Source: Ferrovibrio sp041906005 (GTDB lineage: Bacteria; Pseudomonadota; Alphaproteobacteria; Ferrovibrionales; Ferrovibrionaceae). From it: 64,000 nucleotides of DNA. The notes under the pieces are model-generated. The model ran no database searches and was not told where the DNA came from. It saw nothing but the letters and a program-made list of their open reading frames with translations. The stretch spans positions 335,731-399,730 of the forward strand of contig NZ_JAYRJY010000002.1 in assembly GCF_041906005.1 (NCBI RefSeq), in the 5' to 3' direction. Below, piece after piece: positions 1 to 9,140 of the stretch (the first letter of the stretch is position 1; every line of letters begins with the position of its first letter). Position numbers and translations under genes: made by a program.

Positions 1-1
1 T

Positions 2-814
2 GTTGATTGGCTGAAAAGCGTCGGCATTTTCCATCTTGCCGGAGGGATGATGGACGTGGATTCCGGAGCCATGGCCGGGATCGGCATCCATCGTGCTCAC
101 GGTTCCAATGGCTACACTGCCGAGGATCGCCAGGCCGTGGGCCTGCTGCTGCCGCATCTGACCCGCGCATTGCAGATGTATCGCAAGCTGAACCGGCTGG
201 AGCGCCAGGGCGGGATCGGACTGGCCGCGCTGGAGGCGCTGGCGGTTGGCGTGATGGTGGTGAACGCCGCCGGCAAGTTGCTGTTCTCGAACACCGTCGC
301 TGAAAAGCTGCTGCAGAAAGGCCAGGGCATCGCGGTCAGCCATGGCCATCTGCGCGCCCAGTTCAGCGACCGCAATCTGATACTGCAACAGACCATCCGC
401 GAAGCCATCGCCGGCTTTTCCGGCCGGTCGTCTCATGCCGGCATGCTGACCATGCCGCGCCGCGACGGCCTGCCGCTGTCGCTGCTGGTCTGTCCTGCCC
501 CCGGTTATCGGCTCGGCGCCGACCGCCTTCAGGCCGCAGCCATCATTTTCGTGAACAATCCCGACGACCGTATCACGCCGGCCGAATCGGCCCTCTGCGC
601 GCAGTTCGGGCTCACGCCGGCGGAAGCCCGGCTGACGGCGGCCCTGCTGGATGGCGAGCATCTGGATGACTATGCCGTCCGGACCGGGCTGAGCCCGCAT
701 ACCGTGAAAACCCAGCTCAAGGCCGTCTTCGCCAAGACCGGCTGCGGCCGGCAGGCCGATCTGGTGCGCATCGTGCTGTCCAATCCCGTGCTGCGGATGT
801 GTCGCCCCGCCTGA
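2..814 (+). CDS. LuxR-family transcriptional regulator, 5'-truncated by window edge
   Basis: The open frame runs in from the left edge, so the N-terminus is missing; about 270 residues are visible. The middle resembles a PAS/GAF-like sensor region (residues reading GVMVVNAAGKLLFSN, typical of a PAS core). The last ~60 residues are a LuxR-type helix-turn-helix: FGLTPAEARLTAALLDG followed by TGLSPHTVKTQLKAVFAKTG, where the SPHTVKTQLK helix would contact DNA. This architecture, sensor then C-terminal HTH, is that of a one-component regulator; the ligand is unknown. The stop codon lies in the first unit of a 14-bp tandem repeat. The HTH call is firm, the biological role is not. Confidence 0.8.
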   Translation, partial: VDWLKSVGIFHLAGGMMDVDSGAMAGIGIHRAHGSNGYTAEDRQAVGLLLPHLTRALQMYRKLNRLERQGGIGLAALEALAVGVMVVNAAGKLLFSNTVAEKLLQKGQGIAVSHGHLRAQFSDRNLILQQTIREAIAGFSGRSSHAGMLTMPRRDGLPLSLLVCPAPGYRLGADRLQAAAIIFVNNPDDRITPAESALCAQFGLTPAEARLTAALLDGEHLDDYAVRTGLSPHTVKTQLKAVFAKTGCGRQADLVRIVLSNPVLRMCRPA

Positions 815-852
815 TATCCATGGGCTGACATCCACAGGCTGACATCCCCCGC
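811..852. repeat. three tandem 14-bp units
   Basis: Three contiguous units starting at 811, 825 and 839 share the core CTGAYATCC (ctgatatccatggg, ctgacatccacagg, ctgacatcccccgc). The first overlaps the stop of the LuxR-type gene. It lies about 80 bp upstream of the PAS gene and could be an operator, but it may equally be a chance duplication. Confidence 0.6.
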
Positions 853-879
853 CTTTTGCGGTATCCTGCACCGAAACAT

Positions 880-907
880 ACCGGATGTTGGGTCGGCATC
901 CGGTTTT
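880..907 (+). terminator. possible terminator or operator hairpin
   Basis: An 8-bp perfect inverted repeat (ACCGGATG at 880-887, CATCCGGT at 897-904) with a 9-base loop, ending in a short TTTT run (904-907). The U-run is weak, so it may be a regulatory dyad for the PAS gene starting 27 bp later rather than a terminator for the LuxR-type gene. Confidence 0.4.
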
Positions 908-934
908 GCACGACCGGGGGTAGCAAAGAAACGC

Positions 935-1435
935 ATGGGCCTGATGCTGGAAGGCACGCCGCAACTGACGCTGGAAACGCTCCAGGCGCTGTATGCCTAC
1001 TGGGCCGGCAAGCGCCGGGGCCGCGCCATGCCCGACCGCGCCGATATCGACCCCATCGAGATGAAGCCCTGGCTGGGCAACCTGATGCTGGTCGAGCGCA
1101 AGGACGACGGCGACTATCTCTATCGCCTCTACGGCTCGACCTTCGTGAACCAGTTCAAGATCGACATGACCGGCAAGCGGGTGAACGAGCTGCCCGCCCA
1201 GCAGGCCGAGCTGCTGCGCACCGAATACGATGCCGTGGTGCACAGCCGGATGCCGATGTCGCGCCGCTACACCGCCACCTTCGACTACACCTCGCGCGAC
1301 AAGCGCTCGGCCTGGCAGGTGGAACGGAGCTGGGAGCGCCTGGCCCTGCCGCTCACCGCCGGCGGCGAGGATTGCCGCATGCTGCTGGTGGCCGCCTTCC
1401 CGCTGGAACCGGCCCAGGAAGACCGGCTGTCCTGA
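935..1435 (+). CDS. PAS-domain protein (PAS_5-like)
   Basis: A 166-residue soluble protein. Its body matches the small alphaproteobacterial PAS family (PAS_5): an opening helix (LQALYAYWAGKRRGRAMPDRADIDP), then LGNLMLVER.DDGDYLYRLYGS, the usual core of the family, with the conserved YRLYGS strand. No output domain is fused, so it is a stand-alone sensor or partner protein whose ligand cannot be told. The start is the first ATG of the matching frame; the upstream GGGGG at 916-920 is a poor ribosome site. An alternative longer frame at 856 is a different reading frame with no family match. Confidence 0.75.
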   Translation: MGLMLEGTPQLTLETLQALYAYWAGKRRGRAMPDRADIDPIEMKPWLGNLMLVERKDDGDYLYRLYGSTFVNQFKIDMTGKRVNELPAQQAELLRTEYDAVVHSRMPMSRRYTATFDYTSRDKRSAWQVERSWERLALPLTAGGEDCRMLLVAAFPLEPAQEDRLS

Positions 1436-1496
1436 GTTGACTGTCCTGATTTTCATTATAAATCAATAATTTAAATACCACGTCCGGCAATCGGGT

Positions 1497-1525
1497 TTGA
1501 CAAGCCGGATTCCATCGCCCATGTT
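1497..1525 (+). promoter_or_regulatory. candidate topA promoter
   Basis: A perfect -35 TTGACA at 1497-1502 is followed after 17 bp by CATGTT (1520-1525), a weak -10. It sits ~80 bp before topA, just downstream of an AT-rich stretch (1450-1478) that stands out from the GC-rich surroundings. Confidence 0.4.
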
Positions 1526-1603
1526 CCGGCAGCCGCGCCGGATAAGCCGTGGCCCCAGACTGGTTAAAACGTCCGCCTCATTTTTGTTGGAAAACCGCAG
1601 ATT

Positions 1604-4348
1604 ATGAAAGTCGTTGTCGTCGAAAGCCCGGCGAAGGCAAAGACCATCGAGAAATACCTCGGTCCCGGCCACACGGTGCTGGCCTCGTTCGGCCATGTGC
1701 GTGACCTGCCGGCCAAGGACGGCTCGGTGGAGCCCGACAAAGACTTCGAGATGCATTACGAGATGTCCGGCCGGGGTTCGGAGTCCATCCGGGCCATCGC
1801 GGGTGCGCTCAAGGATGCCGACACTCTTATTCTGGCGACCGACCCCGACCGCGAGGGCGAGGCGATTTCCTGGCATGTGCTGGAGGCGCTGAACAACCGC
1901 AAGGTCGTGAAGGGCAAGACGGTCCGCCGCGTGGTGTTCAACGAGATCACCAAGTCGGCCGTGCTGGATGCCATGGCGCAGCCGCGCGACATCGACATGG
2001 ACCTGGTGAATGCCCAGCAGGCGCGCCGCGCGCTGGATTATCTGGTCGGCTTCACCCTCTCGCCCGTGCTGTGGCGCAAGCTGCCCTCGGCCAAATCGGC
2101 CGGCCGCGTGCAGTCGGTGGCGCTTCGCCTGATCTGCGAACGTGAGACCGAGATCGAGGCCTTCCGCGCCCGCGAATACTGGACCATCGGCGCCGATTTC
2201 CGCACGCCGCAGAACCAGACCGTGACCGCGCGGCTGGTGGAGCTGGGCGGCAAAAAACTCGACAAGTTCGACATCGCCAACGAGGCCGCCGCCAAGGCTG
2301 CCGTGGCGAAGCTGCAGGGCCTGGATTATGTCGTCACCGACGTATCCATCAAGCCGGCCAAGCGCCATCCGGCCCCGCCATTCACCACCTCCACCCTGCA
2401 GCAGGAAGCCGCGCGCAAGCTGGGCTTCTCGGCGCAGATGACCATGCAGATCGCCCAGCGCCTGTATGAAGGCGTGACCATCGGCGGCGAAACCACCGGC
2501 CTCATCTCTTATATGCGTACCGACGGCGTCAGCATGGCCGACGAGGCCATCCGTGCCGCGCGCGACGTGATCGCCGAGGATTTCGGCCGCGATGCCGTGC
2601 CGGAAAGCTGGCGCGTCTACAAGACCAAGCAGAAGAACGCCCAGGAAGCCCACGAGGCGATCCGCCCCACCGATTTCCGCCGCCGGCCGAAAGCCGTGGC
2701 GCGTTACCTCGACGACGTGCAGCTCAAGCTCTACGAGCTGATCTGGGTGCGCGCGCTGGCCAGCCAGATGGAATCCGCCGAGCTGGAACGCACCACGGTC
2801 GACATCGCCGATAAAAAGAATACCGGCACCTTCCGCGTCACCGGCACCGTCGTGCTCTCGCCCGGCTTCCTCAAGCTGTATGAGGAAGGCGTCGACGACA
2901 AGTCGGCCGATGACGAGGAAGGCGCCCGCCTGCCGAAGATGAGCGTCGGCGAGGCGATGAAGGAAGAAGGCGTCAAGCCGGAACAGCATTTCACCGAGCC
3001 GCCGCCGCGTTATTCCGAAGCCAGCCTGGTGCGCAAGCTGGAAGAGCTGGGCATCGGCCGCCCCTCCACCTACGCCGCCATCCTGGAAGTGCTGAAGGCG
3101 CGCAGTTACGTGAAGCTGGAGAACAAGCGCTTCCAGCCCGAGGATGCCGGCTGGCTCGCCTATGCCTTCCTGGTCTGCTTCTTCGAGCAGTATTTCGCCT
3201 ACAGCTTCACGGCCGGGCTGGAAGAGAAGCTGGACGAAATCGCCGAACACAAACTCGACTGGAAGAAGGTGCTGGAGGATTTCTGGCAGGATTTCTCCCT
3301 GCACGATCCGAAGGAAGGCACCACGGCCGTCTCGGTGAAGGATGCCGTCACCCGCATCGACGAGAAGATGGGCCGCCGCGGCGAGGTGCTCGACGCCATC
3401 AACGCGTTGCTGGAACACCATTTCTTCCCGGCCCGCGCAGACGGCAAGGACCCCCGCCTCTGCCCCGCCTGCAACAAGGGCCAGCTCGCCATCAAGGCCG
3501 GACGCACCGGCGCCTTCATCGGCTGCTCGGATTACCCCGAATGCAGCTACACACGGCCGCTCAGCGCCGGCAACGGCCATGGCGACATCGCCATCTCGGG
3601 CCCGCAGGAACTGGGCGCCGATCCAGCCACCGGGCAGATGATCACCCTGCGCCAGGGTCCGTTCGGCCCTTACGTGCAGCTCGGCGAGGCCGAAGGCGAA
3701 GGCAAGGCGAAGACCAAACCCAAACGCGCCTCTTTGCCCAAGGGCGTCACCATCGAAGACGTCACGCTGGAAATGGCGCTGAAGCTGCTGGCGCTGCCAC
3801 GCGTGGTGGGCCTGCATCCTGATACCGGCAAGGAGATCCTCGCCGGCCTCGGCCGCTTCGGGCCATACCTCCTGCATGACGGCGCCTATACCAAGCTGAA
3901 GGATGCCATGGAGGCGCTGGAGATCGGCATCAACCATGCCGTCCAGAAGATCGCCGAGGCCGATGCGCGCCGCAAAGGCCCCCGCCAGCGCGCCCAGCTC
4001 ACCGTGCTGCGCGAGGTGGGCAAACACCCCGACGATGATGAGCCGATCCAGGTGATCGATGGCCGCTACGGCCCCTACCTGAAGCATGGCGCCACCAACG
4101 CGCCGCTGCCCAAGGGCGTGGAAACCGATGCCGTGACAATGCAGCAGGCCATCGAAGCCATCGCCGCCCGCGCCAAGAAGGGCGGCAAGGGCAAGAAGAA
4201 GGCCGCGCCGAAGGCCAAGAAAGCCGCCGCGCCCAAGAAGGCTCCTGCGGCTGAAAAGGCCGAAGCCAAGCCGAAGGCGAAGAAGGCTTCCGCCAAGAAA
4301 GCGGCGCCTAAGAAAGCAGCCGGCGGCAAGAAAGCCGCCGCAGCGTAG
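1604..4348 (+). CDS. topA: DNA topoisomerase I
   Basis: Type IA topoisomerase, 914 residues, which relaxes negative supercoils by nicking one strand. The Toprim domain opens the protein (VVVESPAKAKTIEKYLG) with the metal-binding DPDREGEA motif near residue 85. The catalytic tyrosine is Tyr303 in GLISYMRTDGV. A C4 zinc ribbon lies at about 620-647 (CPACN...GCSDYPEC), followed by further topo-C repeats with the motif GRFGPYL/GPFGPYV/GRYGPYL. The last ~58 residues (from ~857) are an almost pure Lys/Ala/Pro tail, histone-H1-like and common in alphaproteobacterial TopA, likely binding DNA non-specifically. rnr starts 5 bp after the stop, so the two are probably cotranscribed. Confidence 0.98.
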   Translation: MKVVVVESPAKAKTIEKYLGPGHTVLASFGHVRDLPAKDGSVEPDKDFEMHYEMSGRGSESIRAIAGALKDADTLILATDPDREGEAISWHVLEALNNRKVVKGKTVRRVVFNEITKSAVLDAMAQPRDIDMDLVNAQQARRALDYLVGFTLSPVLWRKLPSAKSAGRVQSVALRLICERETEIEAFRAREYWTIGADFRTPQNQTVTARLVELGGKKLDKFDIANEAAAKAAVAKLQGLDYVVTDVSIKPAKRHPAPPFTTSTLQQEAARKLGFSAQMTMQIAQRLYEGVTIGGETTGLISYMRTDGVSMADEAIRAARDVIAEDFGRDAVPESWRVYKTKQKNAQEAHEAIRPTDFRRRPKAVARYLDDVQLKLYELIWVRALASQMESAELERTTVDIADKKNTGTFRVTGTVVLSPGFLKLYEEGVDDKSADDEEGARLPKMSVGEAMKEEGVKPEQHFTEPPPRYSEASLVRKLEELGIGRPSTYAAILEVLKARSYVKLENKRFQPEDAGWLAYAFLVCFFEQYFAYSFTAGLEEKLDEIAEHKLDWKKVLEDFWQDFSLHDPKEGTTAVSVKDAVTRIDEKMGRRGEVLDAINALLEHHFFPARADGKDPRLCPACNKGQLAIKAGRTGAFIGCSDYPECSYTRPLSAGNGHGDIAISGPQELGADPATGQMITLRQGPFGPYVQLGEAEGEGKAKTKPKRASLPKGVTIEDVTLEMALKLLALPRVVGLHPDTGKEILAGLGRFGPYLLHDGAYTKLKDAMEALEIGINHAVQKIAEADARRKGPRQRAQLTVLREVGKHPDDDEPIQVIDGRYGPYLKHGATNAPLPKGVETDAVTMQQAIEAIAARAKKGGKGKKKAAPKAKKAAAPKKAPAAEKAEAKPKAKKASAKKAAPKKAAGGKKAAAA

Positions 4349-4353
4349 CCGAC

Positions 4354-6615
4354 GTGGCCAAGAAAAGAGCCGCAGCCCATCTGCCGTCCAAACAGGACAT
4401 CCTGCGTTTCATTGCCGACAATCCCGGCAAGGCAGGCAAGCGCGAGATCGCCAAGGCTTTCGGCATCGGCCCGGCCGACCGCGTGGCGCTGAAAGGCCTG
4501 CTGCGCGAACTGAAAGCCGAAGGCGACATCAATCAGGGCCACGGCAAGAAGCTGACGCCCAAGGGCGAGCTGCCGGAAGTCTGCCTCGTCGACATCGTGA
4601 AGCTGGATCGCGACGGCGACCTGCTCGGCCGGCCGGTCGAGTGGAAGGGCGAAGGCGAAGCGCCGCGCATCATCTTTGAAACCGGCGGCAAGGCGCGCCG
4701 CCGCGAGATGGCCGATACCGGCGTGGGCGACCGCGTGCTGGCGCGCCTGAGCCGGGCGGGACGCAACCGGTATGCCGGCCGCGTGATCAAGCGGCTGGAA
4801 AAGGAAGAGCAGCCGGTCCTCGGCGTCTTCACCCTTACTGAGGATGGCCAGGGGCGCCTGCAGCCGACCGACCGCAAGCTGCGCCATGAATATGTGATCG
4901 CGCCCGAGCATTACGCTGGCGCCAAGTCCGGCGAGATCGTGGTGGCCCAGCCTCTGCCCGGCCGCCGGTTCGGCCTCAAGCCGGCGAAGATCACCGAGGT
5001 GATCGGCCACAGCACCGATCCCAAGGCGCTGAGCCTGATCCCGATCCACAGTTTCGGCATCCCGACCAGATTCACCGAGGCCGCCCAGCGCGAGGCCGAA
5101 AAGGCCAAGCCGGTGCATCTGGGCGAGCGCGAGGATATGCGGCAGATCCCCCTGATCACCATCGATCCGGAAGACGCGCGCGACCATGACGATGCGGTCT
5201 TCGCCGAGCCTGACGACGATCCGCACAATAAGGGCGGCTGGCATGCCATCGTCGCCATCGCCGACGTGGCGCATTACGTGCGGCCGGGCAGCGCGCTGGA
5301 CCACGACGCGCGCCAGCGCGGCAATTCGACCTATTTCCCCGACCGCGTCGTACCGATGCTGCCCGAAGCTTTATCGGCCGACCTGTGTTCGCTGGTCGAA
5401 GGCAAGGAGCGCGCCTGCCTGGCGGTGCATCTGTGGTTTGATGCCGAAGGCAACAAGAAGCGCCACAAATTCGTGCGTGGCCTGATGCGCTGCGCCGCCG
5501 GCCTGAATTACCGCCAGGTGCAGGAGGCCATCGACGGCAATCCCGACGAGGCGGCCCTGCCCTTCCTCGATCCGGTGCTGAAGCCGCTTTATGCCTGTCA
5601 TGCTGCCGTGAACCGGGCCCGCGAGGCGCGGCAGCCGCTGGCGATCACTGCACCGGAGCGCCGGGTCGTCATGGGCAAGAACGGCCATATCGCCGCCATC
5701 AGGCCGCGTGAGCATCTGCTCAGCCATCAGGTGATCGAGGATTTCATGATCGCGGCCAACGTGGCGGCCGCCGAGGAACTGGAAAAGCGCAAGCAGCCCT
5801 GCATGTACCGGGTACACGAGCAGCCCTCGGACGAGAAGATCGACTCCTTACGCAAATTCCTCGACACGCTGGATTACCGGCTGGCCAAGGGCCAGGGCCT
5901 GCGGCCGATGCATTTCAACGCCATCCTGATCGCGGCGCGCGGCAGCGAGCATGAACGCCTGATCAACGAGGTGGTTCTGCGCAGCCAGATGCAGGCCTAT
6001 TACTCGCCGGACAACCAAGGCCATTTCGGCCTCAACCTGCAGCGTTACGCCCATTTCACTTCGCCGATCCGCCGTTATGCCGACGTGCTGGTGCATCGTG
6101 CGCTGGTGCGCGGCCTGAAACTGGGCGATGACGGACTGGCGCCCGAGGATGATGCCAATTTCGAAAGCATCGCGGAGCATATCTCGCTGACCGAGCGCCG
6201 CTCGATGCAGGCCGAGCGCGATGCCATGGACCGTTTCGTCACGGCTTTCATGTCCGAACATGTCGGTGCGGAATTCGATGGCCGCATTTCCGGTGTCACC
6301 CGCTTTGGCCTGTTCGTCACGCTGGAGGAAACCGGCGCCGACGGCTTCGTGCCGATCTCGTCGCTGTCGGATGATTTCTATGCTCACGAGGAAGCCCAGC
6401 GCGCCCTGGTCGGCAAGCGCACCAAGAAGCGTTACCGCCTGGGTGATGGCGTGAGCGTGCGTCTGGAAGAAGCCACGCCCGTCACCGGCGGCCTGCGCTT
6501 TGAGATTCTGGGCAGCGGCGGCAGCGTGCCGCGCGCCCGTGGCGGCAAACCGGTGATCAAAAAGACCACCAACCGTCCAAGCTGGTCGAAACATCGCAGC
6601 AAAAAACGCAAATGA
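4354..6615 (+). CDS. rnr: Ribonuclease R
   Basis: 3'-5' exoribonuclease of the RNB/RNR family, 753 residues, which degrades structured RNA including rRNA and mRNA. A winged-helix region opens the protein (SKQDILRFIADNPGKAGKREIAKAFGI), followed by cold-shock domains. The RNB catalytic core carries the acidic metal site ITIDPEDARDHDDAVF around residue 268-283 and the signature HFTSPIRRYADVLVHRAL. An S1 domain follows (EFDGRISGVTRFGLFVTLEE), and the tail is Lys/Arg-rich. The start is a GTG 5 bp after topA; this reading gives the usual MAKK-type N-terminus. The stop overlaps the next gene's ATG (ATGA). Confidence 0.97.
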   Translation: MAKKRAAAHLPSKQDILRFIADNPGKAGKREIAKAFGIGPADRVALKGLLRELKAEGDINQGHGKKLTPKGELPEVCLVDIVKLDRDGDLLGRPVEWKGEGEAPRIIFETGGKARRREMADTGVGDRVLARLSRAGRNRYAGRVIKRLEKEEQPVLGVFTLTEDGQGRLQPTDRKLRHEYVIAPEHYAGAKSGEIVVAQPLPGRRFGLKPAKITEVIGHSTDPKALSLIPIHSFGIPTRFTEAAQREAEKAKPVHLGEREDMRQIPLITIDPEDARDHDDAVFAEPDDDPHNKGGWHAIVAIADVAHYVRPGSALDHDARQRGNSTYFPDRVVPMLPEALSADLCSLVEGKERACLAVHLWFDAEGNKKRHKFVRGLMRCAAGLNYRQVQEAIDGNPDEAALPFLDPVLKPLYACHAAVNRAREARQPLAITAPERRVVMGKNGHIAAIRPREHLLSHQVIEDFMIAANVAAAEELEKRKQPCMYRVHEQPSDEKIDSLRKFLDTLDYRLAKGQGLRPMHFNAILIAARGSEHERLINEVVLRSQMQAYYSPDNQGHFGLNLQRYAHFTSPIRRYADVLVHRALVRGLKLGDDGLAPEDDANFESIAEHISLTERRSMQAERDAMDRFVTAFMSEHVGAEFDGRISGVTRFGLFVTLEETGADGFVPISSLSDDFYAHEEAQRALVGKRTKKRYRLGDGVSVRLEEATPVTGGLRFEILGSGGSVPRARGGKPVIKKTTNRPSWSKHRSKKRK

Positions 6616-7595
6616 TCCGCACATCCCGCATCGCAGCCGCGCTTGTCGCCCTGCTGCTTCCGCTGCAAGGTTTTGCCTTCGACCTGCAGGGCCATCGCGG
6701 CGCTCGCGGCCTGGCGCCGGAAAACACCTTGCCCGCTTTCGCTACGGCCCTGTCACTGGGTGTCAGCACGCTGGAACTGGATGTCGGGCTCACGCGCGAC
6801 GGCCATCTGGTGGTGAGCCACGATCCGCTGCCGCAGCCGCACCTGGCCCGCCTGGATGGCAAATGGATCGCCGCACCCGGCCCCGCCATCTGGCACAGCG
6901 CGCTGGCGGAACTGCAACGCTACGATGTCGGCCGGCTCGATCCGGCCAGCAAATACGGCCAGGGCTTCCCCGAGCAGAAGCCGGTGGATGGCACCCGCCT
7001 GCCGAGGCTGGAAGACGTGTTCGCTCTGGTGGCGAAAAGCGGCAACACATCCGTGCGCTTCAATATCGAGACCAAGATCAATCCCCTGAAACCCGATGAA
7101 ACGGCGACACCCGCGCAACTGGCCGAGGCTCTGGTGCAGGCCATCCGTAAGGCTGGCGTAAGCCAGCGCGCCGCCATCCAGTCATTCGATTGGCGCACGC
7201 TGGCCGAAGCCACCCGGTTGGCACCGGAGATTCCACGCATACACCTCACCATCGAGGGTACGGCCTCTGATAACGTGCAACGCGGCCGCCCCGATGCCAG
7301 TCCCTGGCTGGGTGGCCTGGATGCCGACGACTTTTCCTCAACGCCCGCACTCGTGAAGGCGGCAAAGGGCCAAGTGTGGTCGCCCTTCTGGCGCAACGTG
7401 ACGGCAGACCTGGTGACGGAAGCCCACGCACTGGGCCTGCAGGTGATTCCCTGGACCGTGAACGATCCGGCCGAGATGGAGCGCCAAATCGGCCTGAAGG
7501 TCGACGGCCTGATCACCGACTACCCCGACCGTCTGCGTACCGTGCTGCAGGCCAAGGGCCTGCCCCTGCCAGCGGCATCGCCCGTATCGCCATAA
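6612..7595 (+). CDS. periplasmic glycerophosphodiester phosphodiesterase
   Basis: GDPD-family TIM barrel, 327 residues, which would hydrolyse glycerophosphodiesters to glycerol-3-phosphate and an alcohol. A signal peptide is evident (basic start, then AAALVALLLPLQGFAF). The mature protein starts with the family motif DLQGHRGARGLAPENTLPAF, including the catalytic HRG and the PENT turn, followed by LELDVGLTRDGHLVVSHDP with metal-binding E, D and H. C-terminal VIPWTVNDPAEM and DGLITDYPD are typical. It resembles GlpQ-like secreted members. The start overlaps the rnr stop by 4 bp, suggesting translational coupling. A second, cytosolic-looking GDPD lies at 18733. Confidence 0.93.
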   Translation: MIRTSRIAAALVALLLPLQGFAFDLQGHRGARGLAPENTLPAFATALSLGVSTLELDVGLTRDGHLVVSHDPLPQPHLARLDGKWIAAPGPAIWHSALAELQRYDVGRLDPASKYGQGFPEQKPVDGTRLPRLEDVFALVAKSGNTSVRFNIETKINPLKPDETATPAQLAEALVQAIRKAGVSQRAAIQSFDWRTLAEATRLAPEIPRIHLTIEGTASDNVQRGRPDASPWLGGLDADDFSSTPALVKAAKGQVWSPFWRNVTADLVTEAHALGLQVIPWTVNDPAEMERQIGLKVDGLITDYPDRLRTVLQAKGLPLPAASPVSP

Positions 7596-7737
7596 ATCGG
7601 TCGCATGCCGGCGGCATCCTGGCTTTCAGGACAAATTTGCCGCAGGGCTGTTTCAGGGCTTCCCAGGCCCGGCATCCGGGGCTAAAAGGGCGCCGCGCCG
7701 CACCGCCGGGTCGGCGCCGGAACCAGGGACGGCCAGC

Positions 7738-8721
7738 ATGATCACTGCCTACCTGCCGCAAGGCGGCCAGCTACAACGCGTCGAGCTTACCCCCGACTCC
7801 ACCCTGCCCGAAGGCGTGGTGTGGATTGATCTGCTCGAACCCAGTCATGCCGAGGAAAAATCGATCGAGCGCCTGCTCGGCATCGAAATGCCGACCCGCG
7901 AGGAGATGCAGGAGATCGAGATTTCCAGCCGGCTGTATCGCGAAGGCGATGCCAGCTACATGACCGCCAACATCCTGTTCCATGCCGAGACGGAACAGCC
8001 GAAAACCACGGCCGTCACCTTCATGCGCACGCCGCGCGCGACCGTGACGCTACGCTATGCCGACCCGCTGTCGTTCCGCCAGTTTGTCGCCCGTGCCCAG
8101 CGCCAGCCCAGCCTGGCCGCCTCGCCCGACGCCGCGCTGTGCGGCCTGCTCGACTCCATCATCGACCGCGCCGCCGACGTTCTGGAGATCGCCGGCAAGG
8201 ACCTGGACGGCGTGTCGCGCAACATCTTTGGTCATCGCGTAAAGGAGCATGAATCCGCCGATGAGGTGGATCTCGAAGAAGCCGTGCGCAAGCTGGGCCA
8301 TGTCGAGGACCTGAACTCGCGTATCCGCGACAGCCTCGTATCGCTCACCCGCCTGATCGCCTTCCTGACGCTCACCATGGCCGAGCAGCGCGGTACCAAG
8401 GAAAGCCGTACCTGGCTGAAGACGCTGGCGCGCGACGTGCAGTCGCTGAACGAGCAGGCCGCCTTTCTGGCGCATAAGGGCAATTTCCTGCTGGATGCCA
8501 CGCTGGGCCTGATCAACATCCAGCAGACCAAGATCATCAAGATCTTCTCGGTGGCCGCCACCGTGTTCCTGCCGCCCACCCTGATCGCCAGCATCTACGG
8601 CATGAATTTCGAGCATATGCCCGAGCTGTCGTGGGATTTCGGCTATCCGCTGGCAATCCTCATGATGGTCGCCTCCGCCGTGCTGCCTTACTGGTGGTTC
8701 AAGCGCAAGGGCTGGCTATGA
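7738..8721 (+). CDS. corA: CorA-family magnesium/divalent cation transporter
   Basis: CorA-type channel, 327 residues: a long cytosolic alpha/beta and helical domain, then two C-terminal membrane segments (about 265-285 and 300-318). The diagnostic YGMNFEHMPEL (GMN motif at the end of TM1) is intact, followed by the short periplasmic loop. The family forms pentamers that move Mg2+ (or, in ZntB-like members, Zn2+); the sequence alone does not separate these. Its last codons overlap the DUF983 gene (ATGA). The 142-bp gap before it shows no clear promoter. Confidence 0.93.
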   Translation: MITAYLPQGGQLQRVELTPDSTLPEGVVWIDLLEPSHAEEKSIERLLGIEMPTREEMQEIEISSRLYREGDASYMTANILFHAETEQPKTTAVTFMRTPRATVTLRYADPLSFRQFVARAQRQPSLAASPDAALCGLLDSIIDRAADVLEIAGKDLDGVSRNIFGHRVKEHESADEVDLEEAVRKLGHVEDLNSRIRDSLVSLTRLIAFLTLTMAEQRGTKESRTWLKTLARDVQSLNEQAAFLAHKGNFLLDATLGLINIQQTKIIKIFSVAATVFLPPTLIASIYGMNFEHMPELSWDFGYPLAILMMVASAVLPYWWFKRKGWL

Positions 8722-9113
8722 TGAAGGTCTCGCTCGACGACCTGATGGAACGCCCCATGGGCGAAGCGATGTGGCGCGGCTGGCGCTGTCGCTGTCCGGC
8801 TTGTGGCCAGGGCCGCATGTTCGGCCGCTACCTCAAGGTCAACGATACCTGCCCGTCCTGCGGGCTGGAACTGGCCGGCCATCGCGCCGATGACGCGCCG
8901 CCCTATTTCACCATCCTGATCGTCGGCCATATCATCGTGCCGCTGATGCTGCTGCTGGAACAGAATGTACAGCCACCCCAATGGGTGCATATGGCGTTGT
9001 GGCTGCCGCTGACCCTGCTGCTCTGCCTGTGGCTGCTGCCGCATATCAAGGGCACGCTGATCGGCCTGCAATGGTCGCGACGCATGCACGGATTCGGCAG
9101 CGAGCCGCATTGA
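8718..9113 (+). CDS. DUF983 membrane protein
   Basis: A 131-residue protein with an N-terminal zinc-finger-like pair of motifs (CRCPACGQGRMF and DTCPSCGLEL) followed by two predicted membrane helices (TILIVGHIIVPLMLLLEQ and MALWLPLTLLLCLWLLPHI). This layout, including the HRADDAPPYFTI linker, is that of the DUF983 family, widespread in alphaproteobacteria and of unknown function. The start is set at the ATG overlapping the corA stop, which gives the family's normal length; a longer upstream frame inside corA is discarded. Confidence 0.88.
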   Translation: MMKVSLDDLMERPMGEAMWRGWRCRCPACGQGRMFGRYLKVNDTCPSCGLELAGHRADDAPPYFTILIVGHIIVPLMLLLEQNVQPPQWVHMALWLPLTLLLCLWLLPHIKGTLIGLQWSRRMHGFGSEPH

Positions 9114-9140
9114 TCCGGCAAAGGCGCTATACTGCGTCAG

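Noticed and set aside
1436..1603. A small gene or sRNA in the AT-rich patch upstream of topA
   Set aside because: No ribosome site with a frame of useful length and no terminator; the patch is better read as a promoter region.
1463..4087. An 874-codon frame antisense to topA
   Set aside because: topA is clear in the opposite direction; the antisense product has low-complexity composition typical of GC-rich shadows.
7596..7737. A magnesium-responsive leader before corA
   Set aside because: The 142-bp gap contains only a short ATGCCG/CGGCAT dyad with a one-base centre; nothing resembles a riboswitch fold.
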